This document shows positions 42,401 to 57,400 of a stretch of DNA of 64,000 nt, one piece after another. This DNA is from Dasyornis broadbenti (lineage: Eukaryota; Chordata; Aves; Passeriformes; Dasyornithidae). The notes under the pieces are model-generated. The model saw only the letters and a program-made list of their open reading frames with translations, did no database searches and was not told the DNA's origin. A program made the position numbers and the translations under genes. The first letter of the stretch is position 1, and each line of letters opens with the position of its first letter. The stretch covers positions 1,348,244 through 1,412,243 of the forward strand of contig VZRN01011464.1 of NCBI GenBank assembly GCA_013397935.1, read 5' to 3'.

Positions 42401-45400
42401 CTGTGAGAAATTGTTTTTCAGCTCTTCTCAACAAATGAGAAAATGGAAAATCTGCTACAACAATATACATATGTTAGCACCTAGGTGCTGCTATGAAGAC
42501 CATGCTGTGAATAATTCTTATAATGCAGAAATAATTAGCAACATTGTTAATTTACCAGAATCACAACATTGTGCTTTCCTTTCTTCTTCATGTCCTTCAT
42601 GAACTCTGGCAGACCGGCAAAATTCACTTTATCGTAGGTAAAGTCCAGGCGACGTTCCATGTAGTCAATATCATAATGTTGGACATCCTAAACATTTTTA
42701 AAGTAAAAACATTACATTGATATTTCCAGCTCTGGAGTTCTCAGGACAGAGAAGACATGCATCTGCTGGAGCAAGTCCAGAGGAGGGCCACAAAAATGAT
42801 CAGAGGGCTGGAGCACCTCTGCTATGAGGACAGGCTGAGACAGATGGGGCTGTTCAGCCTGGAGAAGAGAAAGTTCTAGCGAGAACTTATTGAAGCCTTT
42901 AAATACCTAAAGAGGGCTTAAAAGAAAGTTGGGGTCAGACTTTTTTGTAGGGTCTATAGCAATAGGACAAGGGGTGATGGTTTTAAACTAGAAGAGGGTA
43001 GATTCAGACTAGATACAAGGAAGGAATTTTTTACAATGAGGCGGTTGCCCAGAGAGATGGTGAATGCCCCATGCCTAGAAACATTCAAGATTAAATTGGA
43101 TGGGACTCTGAGCAACCTGATTTAGTTGAAGATGTTCCTGCTTGTTGCAGGGGGTTGGACTACACGGCCTTTAATGGTCTCTTCCAACTCAAACTGTTCT
43201 ATGATTCTGTGATTGAAGCATTTGATACAGAAATCAGAATGTATGCACTGTATTTCTAAAAAGCAACTAACATATGTAATGAAACCGAAGAGATTGTAAT
43301 TGTAATCCTAGCAATGGACTACATGGAAATGTAGAAGTCCTATTTTACCAACTATTTTGCAGTGATCAGCATCAGAAGGACCATTATTTATTTTTAAAAT
43401 GCTAGCACCTCATAGTGCATAACTGCAAATCCACACCCAAATCTCCTACTATGCAGCCAAAAGCAGCACTTAAACCTCATGTTCAAAGCTCACTTTAAAT
43501 GTTCTTTTAAGTATTATGAAAATATTACATGCAAAGCCACTACGTAAGATTATGAATGTCCTTTTATTCTACAATTCTCTTTGTTAGAATTGCTGTTCCT
43601 CTATTGTAATTTTATTCACCTCACTTCAGACTGTAAGATTTGCATACACATTGAAATATTCATACTTACATATGGGATATCATATTGTTCCATACGCTTG
43701 ACAGTTTCCTTTAAAACATCGAGGCTGTTGTAACCCCAGCGGGAGAGCTGGAATCCCAGAGACCAGTAGGCTGGCATGTGGGGGCGTCCAATGGCCTGCA
43801 GCAGGAAATAGCAGGAATGCAAGGGGTGAGATGAAAAGTTATTCTGAAACACCAGGAGAGGCTTCCAGATCATTTAAGCCACAAAGACCAGGGCACAGGC
43901 ACCATACCCCTGTCAAACACCCATTCCTTTCTCCAAGTGGCTCTCAGCACAGCATGCTTGGTGCTTCTCCTGGTGGATCCTTGCCCTTCACAGAGGCTCC
44001 AAGCAACACCCACACTGAGCATCGCTTCTAAGAACACCCCTGTGTAACACACAGTGTATAAAAGCCAGGCTAATGTTAAATGTGGTCTCAGCCTCTGCAC
44101 AGCAGCGCATGCCCTCACTTACAGGGCACATGCCAGCAGAAATCCAGCATGGATCTCATGCCACCTGATCCGTGACAAGTCCACAAAGCCCTCGGTCAAC
44201 AGAAGGTGAATCTTCAACAACACACAGCAACATAATCTTTGCAAATTTCTCTTGTCATATCCAGCTGAACTAACTCATCAAGTCTGATGTTTATTTGAGT
44301 TCTCTGAAGTTTTAATTATATTTACACACCAATCTGATGAAATTCAGTTACTTATGGCTCACTACTGTTATTGCTGGCCCGCAGCCTTGCGTTGCCAGGC
44401 ACTGACAACCTTCTCCAAGGTCAGAGTTACTGTTTGGTCATGAAATTCTCAACTGAAACACAAGGTAATAAGTTAAATATGATTTTATAAATATTTGATT
44501 TCCACTGTCTGAATGTAATCCATCTGTAAATGGCATGAGGAAACTCAATTGAGAGCACAGGGAAGCAAGGCATCCTGCTCTGCTTCCCCCAGTGAGAGCT
44601 GCTGTGGTAACCTGGGATGAGCAGCAGGCAATCACGATGTGTCTGTTCTACAAATAAGCTGAAATCTGGCTTTGCCTCATCACTACACACTAGTGTTTTC
44701 TAGGGGACATCTCTTGAAATCCTCACTTCAGTTAAATCCAATGAAATGAACCTTTGATTTGTATTGCTAACACCTTTGCAGGCAATACATGAAAATCTAG
44801 TAGCTTGTAAGCACCCATGACTTATTAATCAGCTGCAGCTATTGTGCCCCTTTGGCTAAATAATTGTTTATCCCTTATTTCCTTGTGGATCTCCATAGTT
44901 AGGTAATTATGACAAGAAGTGAAAACCAACAAAACTTGCATATTGGCAGCTAAACCCCATCTAATCTAAATAAATAAAACAAGGCGCTTGTGGCACTCTG
45001 TATCTATTGCATTGCTAAGCTCTCTGGAGATGCATTGCATGAAGGCACACCTTCCTATGGGATTTTCTCCAGGAAGAGTCTGACCTGAGAAAGCAACGCT
45101 GACCTTGAAATTGCTCTAAAATACATCAGGGATGCTAATGCATCAGTACACAGATGCACAAAGTGCATCACACAGAAAACCAGATGTGAGAGAGAGGCAG
45201 AGAAAGGCCAAGGATGTTTTAATGCACCTGAGCTGGGGAACACACAGGGTAAATTGCTTTCAAACAAGAAAGGCTTGGGAACACACAGTCAAACCTGAGC
45301 ACTAATCATTACAAGTTTGGCTACAGTGTGCTTTCACTTGCTGGGATGCTGCTGTTCCACCTAAGCAAAAATTTGAGGATGTTAGAACAACTGGTGAGGT

Positions 45401-48400
45401 CAATACTTTGGGTCTCTCCAGGAGGGATGCTCCAGCTCACTAGCAGAGCTGCCCTGTATACCTTGTCCCATCCCACCAGACTTAACTTTCCTAATCCTCC
45501 TCAACACCTACTTCTCCTCCAATTCAGCTGGAGGCTGGGCTCTTCAGAGGAAGCCAGAGCAGCTCTCAGCAGTGTGTTCCTGCCACAGAGGCACTCAGAC
45601 AAAGTGGACAGACAAAGGTGGTCCCTACCATGTACGGGGAGGCCGATGGGCAGAGACATGCTATAACTACCCTGGTGCTATCCCATCTCCATCCACATGT
45701 CAGTAGCTTTTTTTCCAGCATGTGTGGACACACCTGATCACCAGACCATCTTTTAAGCTCTGCTGGGGTTTACTGTGGAGAGCTGAATGGGGCATGATGG
45801 CTCAGGACAATCTCCCAGACACCCTGTGAGCCAGCACAAGGTGTCCAGCACAGCACAGCAAGCCTCAGGGCAAGAAATCAACTTCTCTGTCACATCCACA
45901 CTCACCATGTTAACGATAAATTCATCTGAGGAAACAGCAGAGCTTGTTTTAGACCAGCAAAGGCTGCAAGATGAGTTTTGTGAACCCACCATTTTGTGTT
46001 CCTAAAGCAGATGCATATTTTGCCCTTGCTTTCTCTGCTGTAAACAGAGAATGACCTCCACAAACAAGGTTTAAAAACCAGACCAAAACAAAAGAACTCC
46101 CTAATGAAATAAAATGTTTTGTGCACAGACTTCTCATCTTGGACAAGAGAAATAGGGAAAACTCGCTGATAAATATTAATCCTGCAGATAAATGCAGAGC
46201 CCTGTGCCCTGGCAGGATGTCTGCATGGCATCTGCTGCCTCTTCCCAAGCAGGCTGGGAAATGGGAAAGGGGTGACCAGCCTGGGCAGAGGCAGTGGGAG
46301 CTGATGAGCAGCCCTGCTCTGGGTCCTGTGACACTTGGGCTCACTCCTGGCTGGGGAGGGCGGCCAGCCCAGGACAGCACCAACACAGTGCATTTCAAAA
46401 GCTGGATGGCGATTTGCTCTTTCCCCATGTCCTGTCAAGCATCCAGGTGGACACCAGCAGGGTCGGAGGTGGAGCTGTGGCCACTGCTGGGTCAGTCAGA
46501 GCCCTTCCCAGAGGGCACAGTCCCAGGGCTGGGGTTTGCCGAGGTTCACCTGCTCACCCTTATGGGATGGTGCTGAGTCATTGTGGACCATAGAGCGAGA
46601 CGGTATTTTGTGACAGCATCCCTTGAGAAGTCTGGGATTACAGAACCAATAGAAAAGTATGAACCTTGCAAGTAAAATGTTAAGTTTTTAAAGCAATTAG
46701 TTCTCCAGGTTCACCAGGCTGGTGCATCTATGGTGAGTTTAATTGAAACCAGCAGAACATTTGAAGAGGAAGGATGAAAACAGGGCAGCTGGGAAAACAA
46801 ATGTTCTTTTTTCTAATTATGCTGCAGACTCTCTCTAATGGATCCCCCTGAAGCTTCCTGATAAAGTAACTGACATATGGTACCCACTCACAGATGGATC
46901 AGCTGAGGCAGGAATGTAATTTTACAAACCTGAAAACTCAAGATGGATTTGATATATATTTAGGATCTAGTTAATTCATATAGATTGCATTCTGCATACA
47001 AATGATCATAAAGTGCAGCAGGCAGAGAAAGCCTACTTGGCAAAATTGACTCCTGTAGAATCAGAAGAGGTAGATGGGGTATGGCAGGGGAATTGAGGGA
47101 CGAAAATGCAGGAACAGCAAATGTATGGGGTATCCAAACTGAGAAAACAAAAAGAAAAAGCAAAGGTATGGTAGTGCAGAAACAGTACAAAAAAGGATCC
47201 TATTTTCTGTTTCAGAATTCCTCCTGCAATTGCTTCTTAAATAAGTCCTGGTTTTTAATAAATTCACTGTTAGTTTTTCCATGTTTACATAACTTGGCAT
47301 TATGTATGTATTTTTTTTTTCACTTTTTTCAGCTGCACACGAGAGCTGATGAATCCAGGAGGTACCCTGGAAGTATTTTGCAGTAAGAACGAAGTTTAGT
47401 GGAGACAAGTGTATCTAACAGATAAAATCTATATCTAGGGAGCAGGTGCTTTGTATTCATTTTCCCAGTGTTGGATTATTGGACAAATAACATCATTAAT
47501 ATAAGCATCAATGACATGAACTAGGCTATAAATTCTACAGTAATCAGGATCCTATTCTGTTAACACTATGACCAAAGACTGATGAGAGAGAGACGGCTGC
47601 AGAGTTATGCCCTGTATATCACAGAGGCTGGAGAGAGATACTCTTTCCTATGCTCACAAAGGAGCTGAGATCTCTAGCAATGCAGATTGCTAATCTTGCA
47701 CCCTAATTAGCCATACAAAATTATTTATGAAGCTTGATATTTGCTTCAGCTCCCTTTCTTCAAAGAGGAATTAGAGGAGGAAACTATAAAAACCCAAGTG
47801 GGCTAATGCTCTGGATTTAGACACAGAAATAGTGTTTCTGTATAATCCCATCACGGCTAAATTCCACAGGTGCTCCTATGACCCAGCTCCCTGTACCCAG
47901 CTCATCCCCTATGAGTTTGGCTAAGCCAAGGAGGTGAGTGCTGTGGGCACCTAATTGGTTAGAGGGTAACCTTCACTCAAAATCTATTCACAGAAGCTGA
48001 GCTTTGATTTACCAGAGCAAGAAGAAAGGCCCTGCAGCTGCTGAACCATAAAGATGCTCGCTACCTCAGGAATACAAATGTTTTAAGGATTTTAAATGCC
48101 AAGGTCTTCAAACCTTGTTCTTTACTGCACAAAACACTTATCAGCAGTTTATTCCTTCTTGTGGGACCCATGAATTCAGCTGCAAGACTCCCACTGAATC
48201 ATCGGTGATAAAATCTAGGTACAAGCAGGTTTCCCGTGTTACCTCTCAAATAGGAGAGTAGACTAGAGACCTCCTGAGATCCCTTACACCTGTAACTAGC
48301 CCACACTTCCATAAGCAGGAAGCAAACCAGAAAGTTTCTCTCAAAACTCAATTAGGAGACAGGCAGAATGCTCATTTACAGCTTGTTACTGGATAATTTG

Positions 48401-51400
48401 TGATAAAATAACAAATTCATGGTCTTCACTCTACCCAAGAGCTATTAAACATCCATTTGTTGAACCCTAACTTTCCTGAGTGTCCTGTTGTGGAGCTCAT
48501 ACACTACTGCTATGCACTGTTAGTCTGTTTTGAAAGGCCACCAGTGGTCTTGGCAATGCTGGTCTGGTATAAGGTGTGACTGCAGAGCCTCAGCCAGGCT
48601 CAGCTCTGTGCCTAAACTCTTTAGCTTGTTATTGCTTTTTCTCACCCTCCTGCAAACTGAGGGGTTTGCCATTAAAAGTGAGATTTGTGTTACATAACTG
48701 TTCTGCACACCAGACCTCTTCTGCAGTAGGAGAAAAATGTGATCACTGTCATATATGGAGAGCTGTACAGGACCATCCCAGATGTGGCAGGACCAACACC
48801 CCACACATCTGGGCTCAGGGACAGGAGGGAGCAGAGGAATCGGGCTGGGGGTTTCTCCTTCCCATGGCACTAAGCCCAGCACATAACCTGTAGCTGCTGT
48901 CACTGCTGTAGCACTCTGGTGCCACTGGCAGGATGCATCCTACAGCTCACCTCTGCTTCATGCAGGACACAGCAGCGGGACAGAGCTACCAGCATTTAGC
49001 CCTCTCCTCCCTTCCCACAGCCTGCCTCACTCTTGGAGCTCTTTTAAAGCAGATTATCCTGGGCCAGGCTGGCATCCAGGGCCACAACTTTTGCTGTTAC
49101 TTGTCCTCACTCCAAGGATGCACAGAGGGGCTGGTGGCCCTGGCAGGGCAGCTGCAATGAACCCATATCACTTCATAGAGAGTCCTGCTCTTGGCACAGC
49201 CTGGACCCAGCAGCTCTGGCCAAGAGTCTGTGATCCACCCTGAGTGCTGGTGGCAACCTGGAGAGGTGTGACCACATGAAAGCACAAAGCTAGAGCTGAG
49301 CTCCTAAACATCTCACAGAAACCAGAGTAGCAGGCGCAGAGAGGTTGCTCAGATATCAAAGTGGCACTGAGGGTAGTGGCACAAAACAATTGAGAAAGGT
49401 GTAAAGCACTTTGCTATGGAAACAACCACCTTGATCTCACCAGCCGTGCCCCTGGCCACCCTGCCACACCACCGGGGACATCCTGGAGAGATACAATGGG
49501 TGGTCGCTGCAAAAAGCAGTGACTGGGGCAGATTCTTGCACAGGAGGGAGGCAGGTGCCATTCCTTTGAGAAGCTCTTTGTGGTAGTGCATCCTGGTCCC
49601 ACCAGGGTCCCCTGCAGCCAGGAGCTCCCAAAAAACTGCTTCCTGGAGGAGCCACATGCAAACAGCTGAGAGAGCCAAGCCATGCTTCTTAGCAGTGCCT
49701 TGCAGACATCAGTTATATTTCTCCTTTCTACCCCTTCTCCCTCTCTACAGCATGACAATGACTGTATGGGAATGTCCTCTCAGTGTGACAGAAAAAACAA
49801 TTGAAAAATAAAGTCTTTTCTGTCTCCTTCACCTTCCCACATATCTTGTACATAAAAGCCAAATTATTACCCTAGAGACTAATAATATGGTAATTGTAAC
49901 ATTTTTGACCTTGAAATTTCAGGATGTTTACTGAAGAAGTTATTATTTCACAGTGAAATTACTAACATGCATTCTTTAAGATTCCCTAGAGAGCTGAGCG
50001 CAAGCTCAAAGAATACAGAACAGGATTTTTTTGTCCTGGCATGTGACATGTCTCATTAGGAGACGCCCACTGCTCTCCTTTACCTTGTTTTCTTTGCTCC
50101 AACTCCATTTCCAGAGACAGGATTTGGAAAGTGAGCTGCCACTACCCATCAGCCAGGGAGTTAGAACTCCCTCATTTTATTTTCAGCTGCTGACCACCTG
50201 CTAAGCTGCAGAAATGCTGCCTCCAAAAACCAGTAAAAGACTTTGAAAAGAAACAGGGATGGTTCTAATTTCCATTGTACTGCTGCACTAACTCCCTTGA
50301 AATGGAGATCAAAGCTCCAGCCTGGGGGAGAGCTGCTTTACGTTTCCCCCTGCGACCTTTTTCCCCTCTGGTTTTATTACCCATGTGTAAGTTAAAAATC
50401 CAGTTTGCTTGCTATTCTGAGGCACGGGGATCAGAGATGGTGTGTGCTGGTTTTGGCTGGGATAGAGTTAATTTTTTTCATAGTAACTAGTATGGGGCTG
50501 TGTTTTGGATTTGTGCTGAAAATAGTGATGATAATTCAGGGGTATTTTTGACTTTGCTGAGCAGTGCTTACAGAGTCAAGGCCTTTTCTGCCCCTTACTC
50601 CACACCACCAGTGAGGAGGCTTAGGGTACACAAGGAGTTGGGAGGGGGCACTGCCAGGACAGCTGAGCCCAACTGTCCCAAAGGATGTTCCATATCATAT
50701 GGCTTTATACTCAGCATATAAATCTGGGGGAGGAGGAAGGGAGAGCAGGAACATTTGGAATGATGGCATTTGTCTTTCCCAGTAACAGTCACATGTTCAG
50801 CCATTCCCCCATTTCCTGGAGGTGGTTAAACATGCTCCTGTCCCTGGGAAGTGGTGAATGAATTCCTTGTTTTGCCTTGCTTGCAAGCACAGTTTTGCTT
50901 TATCCATTAAACTGTCTTTATCACAACCCACGAATTTTCTCACTCTTACTCTCTGCATTCTCTCCCCCATCCCACTGAGGGGGAGTGAGCAAGGGACTGT
51001 GCGGGGCTGAGTTGCCAGCTGGGGTTAAACCATGAGAGGCAAAGGGTGGGGATGATGTGCAGAGGGAGCTGGGAACCTCCAAGCAACAGAGCAGTCACTC
51101 CTGCTCCAGGACATGCAGGGGCACTGTCAGCCTCCCACCTCTCTGGGAGGTAGCACCTGAACCTCTGCTTGCAAAAGGAGGGTCTAGCAGACCCTATCAC
51201 CCTGAAGAAGCTCCAGCCTTCCCAAAATAGCATGAGCAAGTCTTATCCCTTCCTTCAACAAACCAGAACCCAACTCTGAGTGCCTGGCACTGGGATTCCC
51301 TACTACAGGCTGCTCAGCACTTCCAGCTGCAGCCTGATCCTTAGGGTCTGCACAGTGACCCCCACCTTTTCACATGTCCCTTCTCAGTTTTGCTCCACAC

Positions 51401-54400
51401 TCTTTAGGTCTGGCACTGATTTCTTTGTGTACACAGCTTGGGTCTGAGGTGGCAGTTTTCTGTGCAAAGGCCCAGCTGAGGCATAATTTGGTGCCCAGGA
51501 AAAACATGTTATCTGCTGCTTTTATTCTGCACAGTCTTCACTAGATAAGAATTGCATATACACTTCCAAAGCATCTATTTGCATGTGTCCTCTCATTTCT
51601 CTGGAAAACATTGGGCAATTGGATAGCAAATAGGTACACTCTGTGAGACAGCAGTAAATGCATTGTTACATATCTGTGCTCTCCAATGCAATTATATGGG
51701 TTTTCATTAGGTAAAATCAGGCTGATTTCACTAGTAAAAAATAGGCTTCAAAATTGACAGGTGATTCCACTGGCAAATAAAGGCTTGAAAACTTTAAAGT
51801 CCATTCAACATCTCTGAAATCCAGCATATGTGAAGTTCTCAAATATTCCCATCTGTGTTCTGCCTAGTTTGTTTTCTCAGCCCACAGTGTCAAAATGCAG
51901 TTATGTCATACAGCAAAGACTGTAGAACTTGTGACAGCCCAGAGAGGAGTAAGCTTACACAGATTTCTTTCTAATCATTGCATCCCTTTAGTGTACTCCT
52001 GCATCCCATCCTGACAAACTGCAGGAAAGGCTGGAGATGTGCACTGAACACCCAGCCAGCCCGTGACACTCAGACAGACTGTTCACAGATGCCTGAGCAT
52101 ACGCCAGTTTTCCCATGGAGCTGAAGCTGCGGCTTTGTACGAATGGATCAGGACAAAATTCTGGCTGCACTACCTGCTGATACTACCAGATACTGACAGG
52201 ACTGCACTACAAGGCACTGCTCCATGTGCCATATGCACTTTTCTACTAACCTCAGTGTACTGCTGAACTACATTCTCAGGAGTCGGTCCCATGAAGAGAT
52301 AGAAGTCGAGGATCCCTCCAATAGTGCGGAAAGTTAAAGATGGGTTTGGAGACAGCGTAACATCTGAAAGGGGAAAAAATGGTTCTCAGTACAAACCAGC
52401 TCTGCATTATATATGGGAATGGGTCAAGAATGCATCAGGGGAGGTTGAGACTCAATATTAGGGAGCATTTCTTCACTGAGATGGTGGCCAAATGCTAGAA
52501 GAGGTTTCTTAGAGAGGCTGTTGCTGCCCTGAGCCTGTCAGTGTTTAAGAAGCATTTGGACAATGCCTTAACAACATGTTTAGCTTTTGGTCAGCCTTGA
52601 AGGGTTCAGGCAATTGTACTATAAGTATGTTTTATGTCCCTTCCAACTGAAATATCCTATTCTATCCATCCTAGGTGTGTGCATGCTGGGCTCTTCTGTG
52701 AGCCTTGTAGGTATGACTGGATGAGCAAACAGGGCTTGTAGGTAGGCAGAGCATTACCCAGTGTTTCTATAATCTTTGCTTTCAGATAGGCATTGTGCAG
52801 CAAAAAATCACAGAAACCCACACAGCATAAATTGCACAGATCCATTTGTCTCAGTTTCATATATATATATTAAAAGGATCCACAAGCTTGTGTTTCGGGT
52901 TCCTCTATGCTATTTTAATCTTCTTGTTGGAAGCCATTGTCTGCCAGGGGAAACTGGTTTTATAGAATGAGTGAAGATTCCGTTTTTCTGAAATTATACC
53001 ACTAGATTAATACAGTAAGGTGATCATGGCAATGTACAAAACTATCACTAAAGAAATAATATAGAACTAACTTAAATTTATTTGATTTCATCATGCCAGT
53101 CTCAGGGAAAAATTCTTCCACCTTCTTCTTTCCCTCTACTTGCATCTATTTTCAAAAAAAAATTTAAGCATGCGTTTTCCCTGAAAATGCCTAAAATGCC
53201 TAAATTCTTTGTTAAAAAGTCATTCTACTGAAATCTCTTTGAAAACTCTATAGCAACTCCTGGAAACTTAGTTAGGGAGCAGTCACTCATATTTGTATCA
53301 CATTGAAAAAGCAATCAGTAAAACAGTTTTTTTATACTTACTAATCTCTCATATTCCTATATGCAGTCTATATAGGGAATCCATAGATCTTTTTACCTTG
53401 TGCATTGGAGTTCAGAAGGAGAACACCATGGGCATTGGAGTCAGGTTCCACACACATATAGAAAGGATGAACTCCATAGAGGTTGGCAAATGCCTGAAAC
53501 ATGAACACCACATAAGGTATGACTTGACTTTCCTATTTTCCATAGTTTTTGTCAGGTAGATACATATGCACAGACAACGAAATAAATTCATTCATAGTTA
53601 GAGACATATTTTGAAAGGTTGGGGATTTTTTTTCATCTAAATTGTTGTGAAGTCAAACTGATAGAAAAGAGTTTGGTTTTTTTTCTGCCTTATCACAATG
53701 GAATTTTTTAGTCTTTCCCAGTTAAACCTTTGATATTCTGCCAAACCCTTCAAAATGGCATGAGTAAGAATCACTTTTCTAGTTAAAACATTCATCAACC
53801 ACTGACTCCAGTTCAGCCATATATCTAATGAGTCCTGCTGAAGTCCAGTTTGGTTGGCTGAACAGGGATTGATCCGAGCATGAAACAAAGTTTTCCTGAA
53901 GCAGGACATTTTCAGAAAAATATACTTTTTTCTGAAAACTGCACTGTGAGAAAGCTTCTGATAAAAGGTTTCAAAGTTCCCCCAAAGCAATTCATGGCTT
54001 TGTCATTTAATTAAAACTGGTGACACCTGCAAAACTTGTGACATTCCATGTTTGCCACCTCCTTTTGGTGGCAGAAGCTAGGACAAAGTGTTGCACAGAG
54101 TGAATTACCGTGGGTGCCTGATCCCTGGTGTACATGCCATAGGTAACAAAGTCCATGTTGTGCTTGAAGGTCGGGTGCTCGTGCTCACCAAACCCATACA
54201 CGGAAGTGGATGGCACAGTGGTGGTGATCTGAAGGAACTGGTTGGAGAAGAACAGATCAATCAGGGGACTGTCCCACCTGTGACAAACAGAGGGAGACAG
54301 GATTAATTTGCTTCTCTTTGGAAGGTATCATTTTAAGTTCATGTCCTGCTGTTTAAACTTTTTATATATTTTGCTGAATAACAATATTTAAAATCCATTA

Positions 54401-57400
54401 AATCCTATGCATGCCTCTAATGTTCTTAACCCAACACATTAAATTCAACCTTGCTGTGACTGAAGATATCTACTTATGCAAAAAATAAAAAAGCATCAAC
54501 ACAATTTTTGAAAAGAACAACTAAAATAACAGAAGACAAACTATAAATCTATTATCAAAATAAGTGGTTGGTTGTGCTATTTCTATGACAACCTAAAAAG
54601 GGCTAAAATTTGTTATTACACAGTGAAGTTCAGAATCCTTAATGAAAACAACAGTTTTTATCATCTTTTTTTTAATATGTTTTGCTGTATCAGGACCCAA
54701 ATACTCCCAACTTCATGCAGGTGCCTAAAATAGAGGTATAGCTTTCTCCAGACTCTGCTTGAACAAGATGTTTTTATTGTGATGATTCTCTCCTGCTTCT
54801 CTCACCAGCTTAATGCCTTTCTTTCTATTGAATCATCTGTGGACAAAGGCTCACATTTTAATTAGGTGCTACATTCTGTTTCCTATCTCTAGAGTTATAA
54901 TGAGCTGCAAGCTAGATGGGGGAGAACACAGTCAAGCTGTGGAGAAGTGTTTTGTTAATGGTCCTGTGTATGCCATGAGTAGCTCATTTAGATAGCACCC
55001 TCTTGAGCCTTGTTTAACCATGGATTTGTTACAGCTAATTAAAATAAATGAGCCCAAGCCATAGAGAATAGAAGTGGCATAACTCTCCTTTTAATAGTCC
55101 TCTGTCAATGATTTTGAAAAAATTAAATGGTTGATCAAATTGACTGGTAAATCAGAGAAATGGAACACGGGCTATGTCAGTGGGGAGCAGCTCCACCCCC
55201 GTGAGGGGAGCGCTCTAGGCCCCGTGTGCCACCAGCACCCCAGCCTGGGGACAAGTCCCTGCTGCTGGGAGAGCACCACTGCTCCCACCACACTGGCCTG
55301 CTCTCCCCACGAGGATACAAGCACAGCCACTCACAGGGATGATCAAGGCACCCTCTTGCCTCTCCACAGAGGAAGCAGGCACAAACTGTCCCTAAATTTT
55401 CCTAGACGAATCCAAAGTCAGTCACAGGTACTAAAGCGTTTGTATTTTTTAAAAAGACTATTTGTCCTTTCTTACAAGCAGGAAAAGTAAGAATTTGTAT
55501 TTAACTCTTGATTTGTTTTTTTGCCAGCAGGAAACCCTCCCTCCCTCCTTTCCATCATCTCCACCTACACGCAGTACTGAATAAGATTATTTTCTTGTAG
55601 GAAGGTTGTGCATGCAAAATATCCCTGAGAATCAGATCCAGCCCTTGACAGAGGCCTTTCTTCAAGAAGCGGTTGCTGTGTAGGAACAGGGATGTAGGAA
55701 CAGGGATGTAGGAATAGGGAGCTATATTCCTGTCCAAAGGAGAGTGTCATACAGCTCTGCTCTGTGGCAAGACAGGAAGCGTCACTGCTCTGAGTTGACC
55801 ATAGACTTACGAAAAACTCAAACTGTGCTGGAGGGGAAATGCTTTGGTAAGAGCTTAAATATCTCTCCTAACTCATTGAGCACTCTCCATGATGTCTGTT
55901 CAGAGGACATGAGGCTTTGTACATTTGTGGTACCCACAATACAGCACTGACATTTCCTATCATGAGTACAATTAGAGTTACCATAGCATTAAAATGTTCC
56001 TTCAGCCAAGGAAGTCCCCTCCCTGACCAGGAGGGTCATTGGGGTGGTGCAAACAACAACCCTAGGAACAAGCACTCTGCCCCACCATATCTTTCCATGT
56101 TGTGGAGAAACTGGTTTATGACTCATGCGTTCCTTCAGGCAACTGTCACGCACTCTGCTTCTGCATGACATTGCCATAAGAGAGCCCTGATCTGCACCCC
56201 TCCATGGCTCAGCTCCCCAGGGGCTGCAGCACAGCTCCCCATGCTGCGCCACCAGCACAGCTCCCCATCAGCCTTGTCTTTCCCTAGACCTCTGCATGCC
56301 AGCACAGCTGTGCACTAAATATAGTATCAACCATGACATAAAAAGGCTGGTAATGACTGTCTCTTTTTTACTGGACATCATTATGTCATCTCCTTCTGGA
56401 GGAAAACATGGACAGGTTGTCCCCTGGCACCACTGTCTGCCTCCAGTCCTAAGCGGCTTCCAAAGTCCTTGTGCTCTCCACTGCACCATGGCAGGTGTTG
56501 TGCTACTTTACGTGTTTGCTCGTGTGGTGTTGGCAAAGAGCAACCATTTAAATGAAAAAATTATTTCTGTCACTCTTTAAACCCTTGAATACAATAAAAG
56601 AAAATGTCGTATTTCTCCCACCTTCCCTCCTGCTGGGTAAAAGCAGATAGAAGGAACAAAACAGGAGGGAGCATAAAATGACATCACGTCTGCAGGAATT
56701 TGCATGGTTCTCCTCCAAGAGTCCTATGAACCATAAAAGCACTGTGATGGAAAACAGAAGGCTCTAAAAAATCTAAAACCACAGCTGAACAGTTGTTCAC
56801 TGTCAAAAATTCAACCCCTCATAGCAGTTAGACAAGGCAAAGCCTGTGAGAACAAGAACCCATCTCTTTGCACAAGAGGTGATAGATGCAGTCACATTCA
56901 CTTCTGGAAGTTTTAACCTGTTAGTGTGTCTGGGGTGGGAACACTCTTGCCTGTGGAGATACAAACCATCCTCCCCACACATCTGCCTGGGCCATTGTCT
57001 GTGAACGGTCAGTTGTTGCCTGTCCAAGGAGTCTGATTGATAAAAGATACTCTTTTCTTCCAAACAGCATGCACTATACTCAAGAGTAAACCTCTTTAAT
57101 TTTTAACCTCTTACCAGGAAAAAAGGAATGACTCAGATTGAAAAGATCTCTGTAAAAATTAACATTTTTGGACAGCAAGGGTCTCACACCCAGTAGTCAA
57201 GCCACTGGCCAGCAGGATGAAATATAACTGGAGCGAACCAAGAAAGTAGTACTAAATGAAGGTGAGTAGGCAGATAGATAAAACATCCTGTTCATGTTGA
57301 AGGTGGAGTTTATGACTAACATTGTCACAACGTTTGAGAGGGATGACTAAAAGGCAGTACAAGATGATTTTCAGGAGTGCAATCATCAGTCCTTTGTAAT

